The notes: a model not told the origin generated them from the letters alone. Positions 34,339 to 46,283 are shown, numbered from the stretch's first letter. The stretch is DNA of 64,000 nt from Ramlibacter algicola (GCF_016641735.1 NZ_JAEDAO010000001.1:186001-250000), one strand, 5' to 3'. A program made the numbers and translations.

Positions 34339-35376
34339 ATGGCAGCGCCGGGGCGTCCGAAGCAGAAGGCCCGGTCGGGGGCCAAGGACGTCGCACAACT
34401 GGCTGGCGTGTCGACGGCCACCGTCTCCCGCGTCCTGAACAACTCGCAGCAGGTCGACCCGGAGACGCGGCGCCGCGTGCTGGAGGCGTCGGCGAAGCTG
34501 CGCTACGTGCCGCACGGCGCCGCGCGCAGCCTGCGCAGCCACCGCAGCAAGATGGTAGGTGCCATCGTGCCCTCGTTCGACTACGCGCTGTACGCGCGCA
34601 CCACGAGCGCGCTGCACCAACGGCTGGACGAGCAGGGCTACGCCCTCGTGCTGGCCGAGCACCACTACGACCTCGCGGCCGAAACGCGCATCGCCAGCCA
34701 GTTGGTCGAGCACGGCGTCGACGCCTTCGTGCTGGTCGGCCTGGACCACGAGCAGGCCCTGTTCACCCTGCTCGAGGACTACGGCCGGCCTTACGTGCTG
34801 ACCTGGGGCGTGGACCCGGCGCAGCGGCATCCCAGCATCGGCTTCGACAACCAGGCCGCGACCTACCAGGCGGGGCGGCACCTGATCGAGCTCGGGCACC
34901 GGCGCATCGGCCTGCTCAGCGCGCCGGTCGCGGGCAACGATCGCGCACGGGCGCGCGGCGAAGGCTTGCGCCTTGCACTGGCGGAACACGGCCTCGTGCT
35001 CGATCCCGCGCACGTCGCGCACGCGCCCATCTCGCTGGCGGCGGCCCAGGCCGCGATGGAAAGCCTGCTGCAGCTGCCCGAACCACCGACCGCGGTCGTC
35101 GCGACCAACGACGTGTTCGCGGTCGGCGCCATGCTGGCCTGCCGCAAGGCGGGCATCGACGTGCCCGGCCGCATGTCGATCACCGGCGTCGACAACACCG
35201 ACCTGGGCGCGACGCAGACGCCCGGCCTCACGAGCGTCGCGACGCCGGTGACGCAACTCGGGCGCGCCGCCGCCGAGCAACTGGTCGCGCGGCTCGAGGG
35301 CGCCACGTGGGACGCGTTCCAGCTCTACCCGGTGGAGCTGGTGTGCCGCGGCAGCACGGCCCCGCCGCCCGTCTAG
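34339..35376 (+). CDS. LacI-family transcriptional repressor
   Basis: A 345-residue regulator. The helix-turn-helix is DVAQLAGVSTATVSRVLNN (17-35) with the usual hinge Ala-Ala-Arg (GAARSLR), followed by a periplasmic-binding-protein-like effector domain (VGAIVPSFDYALYA, PTAVVATNDVFAVGAMLAC). It diverges from the ABC-sulfatase operon, with two matching operators between. Start ATG at 34339 is preceded by GGAGGTGG. The effector is probably the imported compound or its product. Confidence 0.95.
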   Translation: MAAPGRPKQKARSGAKDVAQLAGVSTATVSRVLNNSQQVDPETRRRVLEASAKLRYVPHGAARSLRSHRSKMVGAIVPSFDYALYARTTSALHQRLDEQGYALVLAEHHYDLAAETRIASQLVEHGVDAFVLVGLDHEQALFTLLEDYGRPYVLTWGVDPAQRHPSIGFDNQAATYQAGRHLIELGHRRIGLLSAPVAGNDRARARGEGLRLALAEHGLVLDPAHVAHAPISLAAAQAAMESLLQLPEPPTAVVATNDVFAVGAMLACRKAGIDVPGRMSITGVDNTDLGATQTPGLTSVATPVTQLGRAAAEQLVARLEGATWDAFQLYPVELVCRGSTAPPPV

Positions 35377-35410
35377 ACTGGCGCTTCCGCCGCCACCCGC
35401 CACGATCGCC

Positions 35411-36241
35411 ATGACCTTCGCCGCCACCCCCATCGCCTTCATCGGGGGCGGCAACATGGCCAGCGCCATCCTGGGCGGCCTGCTGCGCGAAGGCCTGGAC
35501 CCGAAGCTGGTCGACGTCGTCGATCCGGGCGCGCCGGCGCGCGAACGCCTGGCCCGCGAGTTCGGTGTCACCGTCCACGAGACGGCCGGCGCGGCGCTGG
35601 CCCGCTCCGCGATCGTCGTGTGGGCCGTCAAGCCGCAGATCTTTCGCGATGCCGCCCGCGCGGCCGCACCGCACACGTCACGCGCGCTGCACCTGAGCGT
35701 CGCGGCCGGCATCCGCTCGGACAGCATCGCCGCCTGGACGGGCAGCGAGCGCATCGTGCGCAGCATGCCCAACACGCCGGCGCTCGTCGGGCTGGGCATG
35801 ACGGCGCTGTATGCGCGCAGCGCCGTCTCGGCCGAGGACCGCAACGTCGTCCAGCAGGTGCTGGCGCCCACGGGCGCGACGTTGTGGGTCCCGCAGGAGC
35901 AGCAGCTCGATGCGGTCACCGCACTGTCCGGTTCCGGTCCGGCGTACGTCTTCTATTTCATCGAGGCGATGACGCGCGCCGGCGTCGAGATGGGCTTGCC
36001 CGAGGAGCAGGCACAAGCGCTCGCCATCGGCACCTTCCGCGGCGCGTCCGAGCTCGCGCGTTCGTCGCAGGAGCCGCCCGCGGTGCTGCGAGAGCGCGTG
36101 ACGTCCAAGGGCGGCACGACCTACGCGGCGCTCACGAGCATGGACGAGTCGCGCGTCGCGGACCATTTCGTGCAGGCGATGCACGCGGCCTGCCGGCGCG
36201 CCGCCGAACTCGGCGACGAATTCGGCCGCGACGCTACTTGA
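35411..36241 (+). CDS. proC: pyrroline-5-carboxylate reductase
   Basis: A 276-residue enzyme for the last step of proline synthesis, reducing 1-pyrroline-5-carboxylate with NADPH. The Rossmann start [14 protein letters not shown] (8-21), [17 protein letters not shown] and the C-terminal [17 protein letters not shown] and VTSKGGTT motifs are all present. A TAGACT box lies ~35 bp before the ATG. The last 8 bp overlap the convergent ubiA gene. Confidence 0.98.
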   Translation: MTFAATPIAFIGGGNMASAILGGLLREGLDPKLVDVVDPGAPARERLAREFGVTVHETAGAALARSAIVVWAVKPQIFRDAARAAAPHTSRALHLSVAAGIRSDSIAAWTGSERIVRSMPNTPALVGLGMTALYARSAVSAEDRNVVQQVLAPTGATLWVPQEQQLDAVTALSGSGPAYVFYFIEAMTRAGVEMGLPEEQAQALAIGTFRGASELARSSQEPPAVLRERVTSKGGTTYAALTSMDESRVADHFVQAMHAACRRAAELGDEFGRDAT

Positions 36242-37091
36242 GGGCGTAGCCGGCGACGATGCCGGCGAACACCGCGAAGTCGACCCAGTGGTTCAGGCGG
36301 AACGCGCGGAAGCAGCCGTCACGGCCGCGGTCGCGGATCCAGGTCCAGTGCACCGCCGCTTGCGCGGCGGCGGCGGCGATGCCCGCGTAGAACGGCCAGC
36401 CGAGATCGCGCCCGGCCAGCGCGGCCACCCACACGAGCAGGAACGCCACGTAGCACGCCATCACGACCGCGACGTCGGCGCGGCCCAGCGTGATGGCCGA
36501 GGTCTTGATGCCGATGCGCAGGTCGTCGTCGCGATCGACCATCGCGTACTCGGTGTCGTACGCAAGCACCCAGAACAGGTTGCCCAGCAGCAGCACCCAC
36601 GCGAGCAGCGGCACGCGCGACTGCACGGCCGCGAACGCCATCGGGATGCCGAAGCTGAACGCGATGCCGAGGACCGCCTGCGGCATCGACACCACGCGCT
36701 TGGCGTACGGATACAGCAGCGCGATGGCGAGCGCCGCGAACGACCAGGCGATGGTTGCCGCGTTGGTCGTCAGCACCAGGCCGAACGCGACCAGCGCCAG
36801 CACGGCGCCGAGCAGCAGCGCCTCGCGCACCGACACCTTGCCCGCGGTGACGGGGCGCTGCGCCGTCCGCTTGACGTGCTTGTCGAAGTCGCGATCGGCG
36901 ACGTCGTTGACGCAGCAGCCGGCGCTGCGCATCAGCACGGTGCCCAGCGTGAACACCGCCAGCAGGTGCCAGCCGGGAAAGCCGTGCGCCGCGACCCACA
37001 GCGCGCTGAGCGTGGGCCACAGCAGCAACAGCCAGCCCGCAGGGCGGTTCCAGCGAATGAGGTCGAGCCAGAGCCCGAGGCGGCCGCGCAT
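36234..37091 (-). CDS. ubiA: 4-hydroxybenzoate polyprenyltransferase
   Basis: A 285-residue integral membrane prenyltransferase of ubiquinone synthesis, with about nine membrane helices. Both Mg-diphosphate motifs are present: NDVADRDFD (62-70) and [12 protein letters not shown]. It attaches the polyprenyl tail to 4-hydroxybenzoate. It starts 3 nt after the Dyp peroxidase stop and seems to be the end of a recG-oxyR-dyp-ubiA transcript. Confidence 0.97.
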   Translation of the reverse strand: MRGRLGLWLDLIRWNRPAGWLLLLWPTLSALWVAAHGFPGWHLLAVFTLGTVLMRSAGCCVNDVADRDFDKHVKRTAQRPVTAGKVSVREALLLGAVLALVAFGLVLTTNAATIAWSFAALAIALLYPYAKRVVSMPQAVLGIAFSFGIPMAFAAVQSRVPLLAWVLLLGNLFWVLAYDTEYAMVDRDDDLRIGIKTSAITLGRADVAVVMACYVAFLLVWVAALAGRDLGWPFYAGIAAAAAQAAVHWTWIRDRGRDGCFRAFRLNHWVDFAVFAGIVAGYALK

Positions 37092-37094
37092 GCG

Positions 37095-38018
37095 TCAGTC
37101 GAAGCCCAGGCGGCGCAGGTCCAGCTTGCCGCCGCGCATCGGCGGGCACCAGAAGTACGCGCCGTTGATCGGGCGCGAGAGCTTGAACACGCCGTCGACG
37201 ATGCCGTCGTCCAGGCCCGCCATCCGGCGCATCTGCGCCTCGAAGGCATCGAACGACTTGCCGAACGCCACGAACATCAGGCCGGCCTGCGTGCTGGCCA
37301 TCCAGGGCATCGAGCGGCGCAGCACGAAGGCCTCGGGGTCGAAGCTCTCCTGCGCGGTGCGCTTGACGTGCGCCGATTCGGGCGCGTCCTCGATCTCCTC
37401 GTTGTCACGCAGGCGTCGGCCGATGGCGTGGTCCTGGTCCTTCTCGGGCATCTCGTCGAACGCATCGAGGTCGTGCACCCACTGCTGCACGGCGACGAAG
37501 CTGGCGCCGTCGAGGCCCTCGCCCTGGCCGTCCACGAATGCGGCCTCGAGCGCTTCGTCGCCCTTGGGGTTCTCCGTGCCGTCCTCGAAGCCGGTGAGGT
37601 CACGCCCGAGGCCCGACTCGTCGCTGTGCCGGTGGCGGAACGCATCGACTACGTGGCGCAGCGTGAACGCCGGTGCCAGCGCCTTCTGCAGCTTGCGCGT
37701 GATGTGCAGCAGGTCGCCGAGATCGTCGCCACGCGCCCAGCACCACAGGTGGCCGGTGGTGCCCACCGGCACCTTCACCTGTCCCGAGAAGTCGGGGAAA
37801 TCGTGCAGGCCGGGGATGTCGCCGCCGAGCGCCTTGACGAGTGCCGGCGCAAGGCCGATGACGACGTCCTCGCCGTTGACCAGCGGCGCGATGCGCTGCA
37901 AGGCGTCCTTGTGCTGCTGCACGGACTGCGACGTGTCGGACAGCGTGAAGAGCACGTAGCGGGCGACGCGCGGCACGCCGTCGAGGATGCCGGGTTGGTA
38001 GTGGGTCGGGTCTTGCAT
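37095..38018 (-). CDS. Dyp-type haem peroxidase
   Basis: A 307-residue peroxidase of the YfeX/Dyp family. The distal GFEDGTENP carries the catalytic Asp of the GxxDG motif; AHVKRT in the second half supplies the proximal haem His, and RRSMPW follows. It has no signal peptide. Family members reduce peroxides with broad electron donors. It lies 34 nt downstream of oxyR, suggesting a role in the peroxide response. ATG at 38018 was chosen because MQDPTHYQPGIL begins the conserved domain. Confidence 0.94.
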   Translation of the reverse strand: MQDPTHYQPGILDGVPRVARYVLFTLSDTSQSVQQHKDALQRIAPLVNGEDVVIGLAPALVKALGGDIPGLHDFPDFSGQVKVPVGTTGHLWCWARGDDLGDLLHITRKLQKALAPAFTLRHVVDAFRHRHSDESGLGRDLTGFEDGTENPKGDEALEAAFVDGQGEGLDGASFVAVQQWVHDLDAFDEMPEKDQDHAIGRRLRDNEEIEDAPESAHVKRTAQESFDPEAFVLRRSMPWMASTQAGLMFVAFGKSFDAFEAQMRRMAGLDDGIVDGVFKLSRPINGAYFWCPPMRGGKLDLRRLGFD

Positions 38019-38052
38019 GGAAACAGCTGGTTGGTGGCGCAAGGATGCGCGG

Positions 38053-39006
38053 TCACGACAGGCGATGGACGCCGGGCAACTCGCACGCATAGATCGAGTT
38101 GCGCAGCGCGGCAATGGCTTCGTAGCGGGTGTAACTGCGCCGCCAGGCCAGCACCACGCGCCGCGACGGCGGGTCGCCGTCGAACGGGATGTAGCGCACG
38201 AACGCCGGATCGTCCTTGCGGCGGCGCGGCTTGGGCTCGAGCGCGTCCTTGGGCACCGACAGCCGCGGCACCAGCGTGACGCCCATGCCGGCGGCCACCA
38301 TGTGCTTGATGGTCTCCAGCGACGAGCCCTCGAAACTCTTGCGGATGCCCTCGGCGTCGCTGGAGAAGCGAGCGAACTCGGGACAGACCTCCAGCACGTG
38401 GTCGCGGAAGCAATGCCCCGTGCCCAGGAGCAGCATGGTCTCGCTCTTGAGTTCCTGCGCCGTGACGACCTTGCGTGCGGCGAGCGGATGCGAAGTGGGC
38501 ACGGCGGCCAGGAACGGCTCGTCGTACAGCGGCGCAACGGCCAGGCCGGCATCGGGAAAAGGCTCGGCGACGATGGCGCAGTCGATCTCGCCGGTGCGCA
38601 GCATCTCGAGCAGCTTGACGGTGAAGTTCTCCTGCAGCATCAGTGGCATCTGCGGCGTGCGCGCAATCGCCTGCCGCACGAGGTCCGGCAAGAGGTACGG
38701 ACCGATCGTGTAGATCACGCCCAGCTTCAGCGGACCGGCCAGCGGGTCCTTGCCGCGCTTGGCGATCTCCTTGATCGCAGCCGCCTGCTCCAGGACGCTC
38801 TGGGCCTGCCGCACGATCTCCTCGCCCAGCGGCGTGACACTCACCTCATTGGCGCTGCGCTCGAAGAGCTTCAGTTCCAGCTCATCCTCGAGCTTCTTGA
38901 TCGCCACCGACAGCGTGGGCTGCGAGACGAAGCACGCTTCGGCGGCCTTGCCGAAATGTTTTTCTCGCGCGACGGCGACGATGTACTTGAGCTCGGTGAG
39001 GGTCAC
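38053..39006 (-). CDS. oxyR: hydrogen peroxide-sensing regulator OxyR
   Basis: A 317-residue LysR-type regulator. The HTH occupies residues ~1-60 (FGKAAEACFVSQPTLSVAIKKLE). The redox pair C199 (GTGHCF) and C208 (EVCPEF) falls at the same numbering as in E. coli OxyR, so disulfide switching by peroxide is expected. It follows recG by 6 nt and precedes the Dyp peroxidase gene, a likely target. Confidence 0.97.
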   Translation of the reverse strand: MTLTELKYIVAVAREKHFGKAAEACFVSQPTLSVAIKKLEDELELKLFERSANEVSVTPLGEEIVRQAQSVLEQAAAIKEIAKRGKDPLAGPLKLGVIYTIGPYLLPDLVRQAIARTPQMPLMLQENFTVKLLEMLRTGEIDCAIVAEPFPDAGLAVAPLYDEPFLAAVPTSHPLAARKVVTAQELKSETMLLLGTGHCFRDHVLEVCPEFARFSSDAEGIRKSFEGSSLETIKHMVAAGMGVTLVPRLSVPKDALEPKPRRRKDDPAFVRYIPFDGDPPSRRVVLAWRRSYTRYEAIAALRNSIYACELPGVHRLS

Positions 39007-39012
39007 TGGTCG

Positions 39013-41166
39013 CTAGGCCTTGAGGTAGTCGGATTTTCCACCCAACCATCGCGCCGTGTGGCGCTCGGCGTCTTCCGGATGCCGGTCCAGCATCTCCGGC
39101 GCGAGCGTGCGCGCGGCCTGTAGCAACTGCACGTCCATGACCAGGTCGGCGAAGCGCAGCAGTGGCGCGCCCGATTGCCGCGCGCCGAGGAACTCGCCCG
39201 GGCCGCGGATCTCCAGGTCGCGGCGCGCGATCTCGAAGCCATCGGCCGTTTCCGCCATCGCCTTGAGGCGCGCGCGCGCCGTCTCGCCGAGCCGGCCGTT
39301 CTCGCCCGCCGCGTAGAGCAGCACGCAGGCCGACGCGGCGGCACCTCGGCCCACGCGGCCGCGCAGCTGGTGCAGCTGCGACAGCCCGAAGCGCTCGGCG
39401 TGCTCGATCACCATCAGCGACGCATTCGGCACGTCGACGCCGACCTCGATGACGGTGGTGGACACCAGCACGCCCATCTGCCCGCCGGTGAACAGGTCCA
39501 TCACCGCCTTCTTCTCGGCCACCGGCATGCGCGAATGCAGCAGCCCCACCATCACGCCGGGCAGCGCCTTTGACAACTGTTCGTGCGTCGCGGTGGCGTT
39601 GGTGAGGTCCAGCGCCTCGCTCTCCTCGATCAGCGGACACACCCAGTACACCTGCCGGCCTTGCGCCAGCTGCGAGCGGATGCGCTCGACCACTTCGTCG
39701 CGCCGCGTGTCGGCCACCAGCTTGGTGACGATCGGCGTGCGGCCCGGCGGCAGTTCGTCGATGGTCGAGACGTCCAGGTCCGCGTAGTAGCTCATGGCGA
39801 GCGTGCGCGGGATGGGCGTCGCGGACATCATCACGAGATGCGGTTCGCGGCCTGCATAGGTAGATGGATCCCCGCCCCCCGCCTTCGCGGGGGCAGGCTC
39901 CGCCGGGGGATGACTCCCTCCGGCCGTCATCTTCGAGCGCAGCGCCAGCCGCTGTTCGACGCCGAAGCGGTGCTGCTCGTCGATGATGGCCAGCGCGAGC
40001 TTCTGGAACTGCACCTGGTCCTGGATCACGGCGTGCGTGCCGACCACCAGCGCGGCCTGCCCGCTCGCGATGCGCGCCAGCATCTCGCCGCGCTCCTTCT
40101 TCTTCTGGCTGCCGGTGAGCCACGCCACGCCGAGGCCACGCGGCGCGAGCAAGGGCTCCAGCCAGCCGATCAGCTTGCGGAAGTGCTGCTCGGCGAGGAT
40201 TTCCGTGGGCGCCATCAGCGCGCACTGCCATCCGGCATCGATGGCGATCGTCGCTGCAAGCGCCGCGACCACCGTCTTGCCCGAGCCGACGTCGCCTTGC
40301 AGCAGCCGGTGCATCGGCACGTCACGTGCGAGATCGGCGGCGATCTCCTCGCTGACGCGCCGCTGCGCCGCGGTGAGCTGGAACGGCAGCGCCTTCAGCA
40401 GTTGCTCGTGCAACCCGCCCGGCCGCGCGGGAAGTGCCGGCGCCTGCAAGCGATCGCGTTCGCGCTTGCTTTCCAGCTGCGACAGTTGCTGCGCGAGCAG
40501 TTCCTCGGCCTTCAGCCGCTGCCACGCCGGATGGCTGCGATCCTCCAGGTCGGAGAGTGCGGTGTCCGGCTGCGGGTGATGCAGGAAGTGCAACGTGCGT
40601 TCGAGCGTCCAGCGCGGATCCAGCCCGAGGCGCTGCGCGAACCCCGGCGGCAAGGTCTCCGACAGGTCGGCGCGCGACAGGCCGGACAGCACCGCCTTGC
40701 GCAGGTACGCCTGCGGCAACGCGGCGACGGTCGGATAGACCGGCGTCAGCGCCTCGGGCAACGGTGCGCCCGCGGCTCGCGTCGTCGGATGCACCATCTG
40801 CCAGCCGACCAGGCCGCCACGCGCCTCGCCGCGGGCCACGATGCGCGTGCCGACCGCCAGCGCCTTCTGCTGCGACGGATAGAAGTTGAAGAAGCGCAGC
40901 TGGCAGGTGTCGGTGCCGTCGTCGATGGTCACCACCAACTGGCGCCGCGGCCGGAACGCCACGTGGTTGTCGGTGACCACGCCCTCGACCTGCACCGTCT
41001 CGCCGCCGCGCGCGTCGCGCAATTTCGTGATGCGCGTCTCGTCCTCGTAGCGAAGCGGCAGGTGCAGCGCCAGGTCGATGTCGCGCACCAGGCCCAGCTT
41101 GCGCAAGGCCTTCTGCGGCTCGGACAGGGATTTCGTCGGCGCGGCGGGGGCCTTGGCGGCGGGCAT
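39013..41166 (-). CDS. recG: ATP-dependent DNA helicase RecG with an in-frame insertion
   Basis: A 717-residue fork-reversal helicase (E. coli: 693). The N-terminal wedge/OB domain, Walker [16 protein letters not shown] box (IIDEQHRFG), MSATPIPRT and the C-terminal QLRGRVGRG helicase motifs are intact. Between RLALRSK and HLVMMSATP, residues ~413-440, it carries about 20 extra residues rich in Pro/Gly/Ala, encoded by a palindromic repeat-like element (39855-39915). Start ATG 41166 was preferred over the frame 51 bp upstream, which has no conserved sequence; ribosome site is weak. Confidence 0.95.
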   Translation of the reverse strand: MPAAKAPAAPTKSLSEPQKALRKLGLVRDIDLALHLPLRYEDETRITKLRDARGGETVQVEGVVTDNHVAFRPRRQLVVTIDDGTDTCQLRFFNFYPSQQKALAVGTRIVARGEARGGLVGWQMVHPTTRAAGAPLPEALTPVYPTVAALPQAYLRKAVLSGLSRADLSETLPPGFAQRLGLDPRWTLERTLHFLHHPQPDTALSDLEDRSHPAWQRLKAEELLAQQLSQLESKRERDRLQAPALPARPGGLHEQLLKALPFQLTAAQRRVSEEIAADLARDVPMHRLLQGDVGSGKTVVAALAATIAIDAGWQCALMAPTEILAEQHFRKLIGWLEPLLAPRGLGVAWLTGSQKKKERGEMLARIASGQAALVVGTHAVIQDQVQFQKLALAIIDEQHRFGVEQRLALRSKMTAGGSHPPAEPAPAKAGGGDPSTYAGREPHLVMMSATPIPRTLAMSYYADLDVSTIDELPPGRTPIVTKLVADTRRDEVVERIRSQLAQGRQVYWVCPLIEESEALDLTNATATHEQLSKALPGVMVGLLHSRMPVAEKKAVMDLFTGGQMGVLVSTTVIEVGVDVPNASLMVIEHAERFGLSQLHQLRGRVGRGAAASACVLLYAAGENGRLGETARARLKAMAETADGFEIARRDLEIRGPGEFLGARQSGAPLLRFADLVMDVQLLQAARTLAPEMLDRHPEDAERHTARWLGGKSDYLKA
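39855..39915. repeat. REP-like palindromic element inside recG
   Basis: CCCCCGC (39876-39882) and GCGGGGG (39887-39893) form a 7-bp stem with CTTC loop, flanked by GATCCCC on one side and GGGGGATGAC on the other. This resembles the dispersed GGATCCCCGCC...CGGGGATGAC palindromes found between genes in many proteobacteria, but here it is in a reading frame. No second copy was noticed in the window. Confidence 0.6.
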
Positions 41167-41222
41167 GGGACAATTCTGCCCGTCTCCACACTTGGTACGG
41201 ACCCGTCCGGTCCTCAAGCAGC

Positions 41223-43413
<2,191 letters not shown>

Positions 43414-43438
43414 CCCGCGCCCGGTAGGATGCGCCGCG

Positions 43439-43933
43439 ATGGCGCGTGTGCTGCTCAGGATGCTCGGCCGCTTGCTGGCGTGGCCGCTGGCGCTGCTGGT
43501 CCTGTTCGAGGAGTGGGGCTGGGACCCGCTGCAGCGGGCCCTGGGACGGCTCGCGCTGCGGCTGCACCTGCGCTGGCTGGGCGAACGCATCGAACGCCTG
43601 CCGCCCTACGCCGCACTCGCGATCTTCGCCGTCCCCACCTTGCTACTGCTGCCGGTCAAGCTGGCCGCGGTCGGCTTGATCGCAGCCGGCCACGTGGCGC
43701 TGGGCACGGCCGTGATCATCGGCGCCAAGCTGGCCGGCACGGCGATCGTCGCCCGCCTGTACACGCTCACCCGCCCGGCGCTGCTGCGACTCGCGTGGTT
43801 CGCGCGCCTGCACGACGGCTGGGTGCGCTGGAAGGAGGCGCTGCTCGCGCCCGTGCGCGCGTCGTGGCCATGGCGGCAGGGCCGCGTGCTGCGCCGGCGG
43901 CTCCAGCGCCGCTGGTCCGCGGCGCGGCGCTGA
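43439..43933 (+). CDS. small membrane protein of unknown function
   Basis: A 164-residue protein with two or three hydrophobic segments (about 8-22, 55-80, 82-105) and a strongly basic C-terminus rich in Arg and Trp. No family recognised. It starts 25 nt after tgt and may share its transcript. The stop abuts the convergent gene at 43934. Confidence 0.72.
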   Translation: MARVLLRMLGRLLAWPLALLVLFEEWGWDPLQRALGRLALRLHLRWLGERIERLPPYAALAIFAVPTLLLLPVKLAAVGLIAAGHVALGTAVIIGAKLAGTAIVARLYTLTRPALLRLAWFARLHDGWVRWKEALLAPVRASWPWRQGRVLRRRLQRRWSAARR

Positions 43934-45004
43934 TCAAGCCGGCGCGGCGATCGCCGGCGGCACGGGCTCGCCGCGTGCGGCGGTGCCGCACGCCACGCAG
44001 TAGCGCGCGAATGCGTTCTTGCGCGTCGCGCAGTGCCCGCAGCGGTCGAACAGCCCGATGCCGCAGTGCGGGCAGAAGTCCTGCCCCGGCGCCTGGAGGT
44101 CGACTGCGCGCTCGCAACCCGGGCACGCGCCCTTGGCCATCCGCGCCAGTGCCGTGTCGTACGGCACCTCCTCGCGCCGTTCCTCCTCCGGCCGCGATTC
44201 GGCCTCGCGCATGCGGTCGCGGTACCGCTCGTAGGCGCGGATCGCCTGCCGCCCGGCGAACACGGTGACGGCGATGCCGACGGCGTAGCGCACGTAGCCG
44301 CCGTAGCTGGGAAGGTAGGGCACCAGTTCGACGAAGAACGTGAACAGCGCGAAGAGGATGAAGCCCCACGCGAACGGCCACCAGGTCCCGTTGCGGTGGC
44401 GCCGGAACAGCCACCCGGCGACCGCCAGCGGCGGCAGCGTCAGCGCGAGGCGGTAGAGGAACACTCGCAGTTCGACCCGGCGCTGCTCGGCGGCCCACGC
44501 CTTGCGCGCCTCCTCTTCCAGTTGTGCCAACTCGCGCTGCGCCCGCGTCGACGCCTGCCGCGCATCGAGCTGCAGTTGCTCCTGGCGCTCGACCGCCCCT
44601 TGCGCCTGCCGCTCGGCCTGCCGCAGCGCGTCGAGTTGCCGCGTGCGCTCGACCAGTTCCGGATCCTGAGCGGCCTGCTGGGTCGCGCGGCGCGTGGCCA
44701 GCCAGTGGCCGAAGGTCTCGCGCGCGGCGCCCACGTCGTTGCGCGCGACCTGCAGCTGCAGCCGCGATTGCTCGAGCGCGGACTGCGCGTCCTGCTGCGC
44801 ACGCTGCGAGGTGCGCACCTGGGCCCGCAGCTGCTCCGCCCGCGGGCGGTCGAGGAAGTCGTCCAGCACCTGCGTGCGCTCCACCTTCGGCAGGTCGCCC
44901 ACGAGCGCATTGCCCAGCCCGACCAGGAAGCCGGCGAACACCAGGGCCACCAGCCACAGCCCGCGCCGGAACCAGCGCTCCGACAGTCGCATTCCCTTGC
45001 CCAT
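43934..45004 (-). CDS. membrane protein with coiled coil and C-terminal zinc ribbons
   Basis: A 356-residue protein of unknown function. One N-terminal membrane segment (15-35) is followed by a long Gln/Arg/Ala-rich coiled coil (~50-175), then three membrane segments (~180-255), and a cytoplasmic tail with paired zinc-ribbon knuckles CPGC, CPHC, CGHC and CVAC (about 290-345). Such double zinc ribbons often mediate protein contacts. It is the last gene of a three-gene minus-strand group with the DUF2145 protein, 18 nt away. Confidence 0.75.
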   Translation of the reverse strand: MGKGMRLSERWFRRGLWLVALVFAGFLVGLGNALVGDLPKVERTQVLDDFLDRPRAEQLRAQVRTSQRAQQDAQSALEQSRLQLQVARNDVGAARETFGHWLATRRATQQAAQDPELVERTRQLDALRQAERQAQGAVERQEQLQLDARQASTRAQRELAQLEEEARKAWAAEQRRVELRVFLYRLALTLPPLAVAGWLFRRHRNGTWWPFAWGFILFALFTFFVELVPYLPSYGGYVRYAVGIAVTVFAGRQAIRAYERYRDRMREAESRPEEERREEVPYDTALARMAKGACPGCERAVDLQAPGQDFCPHCGIGLFDRCGHCATRKNAFARYCVACGTAARGEPVPPAIAAPA

Positions 45005-45022
45005 CGCCGTCTCCTTTTCGTT

Positions 45023-45835
45023 TCAGTCGAGTCCCACGGTCACCGGCCGCGCACCCAGCCGCGAGCGTTCCAGCCACGCGAACACCGAATCCGCCGTCAC
45101 CGTCTCGATGCGGTCCGAGAACCGCTTCTCGTTCGGGTGGTCGTCGAACGCGACGTTCGCGGCCGAGATCCGGCCGCCCAGCCGCGTGAGCGGGCCGAGC
45201 TGCAGGACCGTCGGCTCGTAGCCGCGCAGCTGCAGCCACGCCTGCGCCTGCATGCGCGTCGCGACCGGGAAGTCCTGCGCCAGCGCCATCGTCTCGATCG
45301 CCCACTGGTTCGACTGCTGGTAGCGCGTCGCCCATGGGTAGCTCACGATGCTGTACGCGCGGGTGTGCAGCCGCGCGAGCGCCTCGTCGCTGCGCAGCAC
45401 CGGCAGCAGGCGCTTCTGCAGCGCCGCGTCCAGCACGCTCCACGCGGCTTGCTGGCGCCACAGGTCGTCGAGGAAGAACTCGCCCAGCCCCTGGCGGTAG
45501 ACCGCTGCTTCGGCGGTGCCGCAGGCATTGAGCTTGTGCGCGACGCGCCACACGCCCTCGCCGGCCGCGGCGTCGCGGTAGGCCAGGCCCAGGTGCGAAT
45601 AGCGCAGGCCGTACCTGGACAGGTCCTGGCCGGCACGCGCGAGCACCACGACTTCGGTGCCGTCGCGCGCGTAGGCCGCTTCCAGTTCCTGCCGCACGCG
45701 CATCGCCATGTCGAGGCCCAGGCGGATCTGCTCGACGCCGAGCGGGCGCTCTTCGCACGAGCGGCCGGCGTACGCCGCAGGCACCACCGTCGCCGCGATG
45801 GCGACGGCCACGAGGAGGCTTCGCAGCGTCTTCAC
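45023..45835 (-). CDS. DUF2145 exported protein
   Basis: A 270-residue protein that I place in DUF2145 from the stretches DLSRYGLRYSHLGLAYRD and SNQWAIETMALAQ; not searched. Start is GTG at 45835; a signal peptide of ~20 residues ends AAYAG, so it is periplasmic. Conserved Tyr/His/Arg residues around the YSHLG segment could be catalytic; the Cys in NACGT and RSCEE could pair. It follows the small secreted protein gene by 1 nt. Confidence 0.78.
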   Translation of the reverse strand: MKTLRSLLVAVAIAATVVPAAYAGRSCEERPLGVEQIRLGLDMAMRVRQELEAAYARDGTEVVVLARAGQDLSRYGLRYSHLGLAYRDAAAGEGVWRVAHKLNACGTAEAAVYRQGLGEFFLDDLWRQQAAWSVLDAALQKRLLPVLRSDEALARLHTRAYSIVSYPWATRYQQSNQWAIETMALAQDFPVATRMQAQAWLQLRGYEPTVLQLGPLTRLGGRISAANVAFDDHPNEKRFSDRIETVTADSVFAWLERSRLGARPVTVGLD

Positions 45836-45836
45836 G

Positions 45837-46283
45837 TCAGCGCACCACGACCTGGTTGTAGAGAAGCGTGCGGCCGACCTCGTTCGGGATGAACGCGATC
45901 GCCTGGCCGGCCACCGACAGCACCGTGCCCGAGGCAAGCGCCGCGGTGGTCACCGCGCTGCCGACGGCGACGGAGACGTGGCCGGCCACGTGCACGCTCG
46001 CGCGCGCACCGTCCGACACGCCTTCCAGCACCAGCACCGTTCCGCGCCCGCTGGCTTCCACGCCGCGCACGACGAAGCGGCCGGCGGCCGCCAGCGAGGG
46101 TTGCACGGCCTTGGCGCCTTCGACGGCGACGCTGGTGCCGAGCACGACGGAAGCCACCGGCAGCAGCGAGATCGCGCTGGCAGCGGTGGACGCGTTGGAT
46201 GCCGGGTCGGCGAGCGCCGGGGCGGACGTGCAGGCCAGCGCGGCGGCCAAGGCCAGGGTGGACAGCAAACGGGTTCGGTTCAC
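45837..46283 (-). CDS. small exported protein of unknown function
   Basis: A 148-residue protein starting with GTG (46283) after AAGGAG. A signal peptide (1-25, ending ALAD) precedes an Ala/Val/Gly/Ser-rich mature chain of mostly beta character. No family recognised. It is the first of three genes in a minus-strand envelope group, and a GTATCG-CGATAT palindrome (46395-46411) sits 112 bp upstream. Confidence 0.7.
   Translation of the reverse strand: MNRTRLLSTLALAAALACTSAPALADPASNASTAASAISLLPVASVVLGTSVAVEGAKAVQPSLAAAGRFVVRGVEASGRGTVLVLEGVSDGARASVHVAGHVSVAVGSAVTTAALASGTVLSVAGQAIAFIPNEVGRTLLYNQVVVR

Noticed and set aside
41167..41217. A longer RecG start at 41217
   Set aside because: The extra 17 codons are not typical of RecG, overlap the divergent promoter region of queA and lack a ribosome site.
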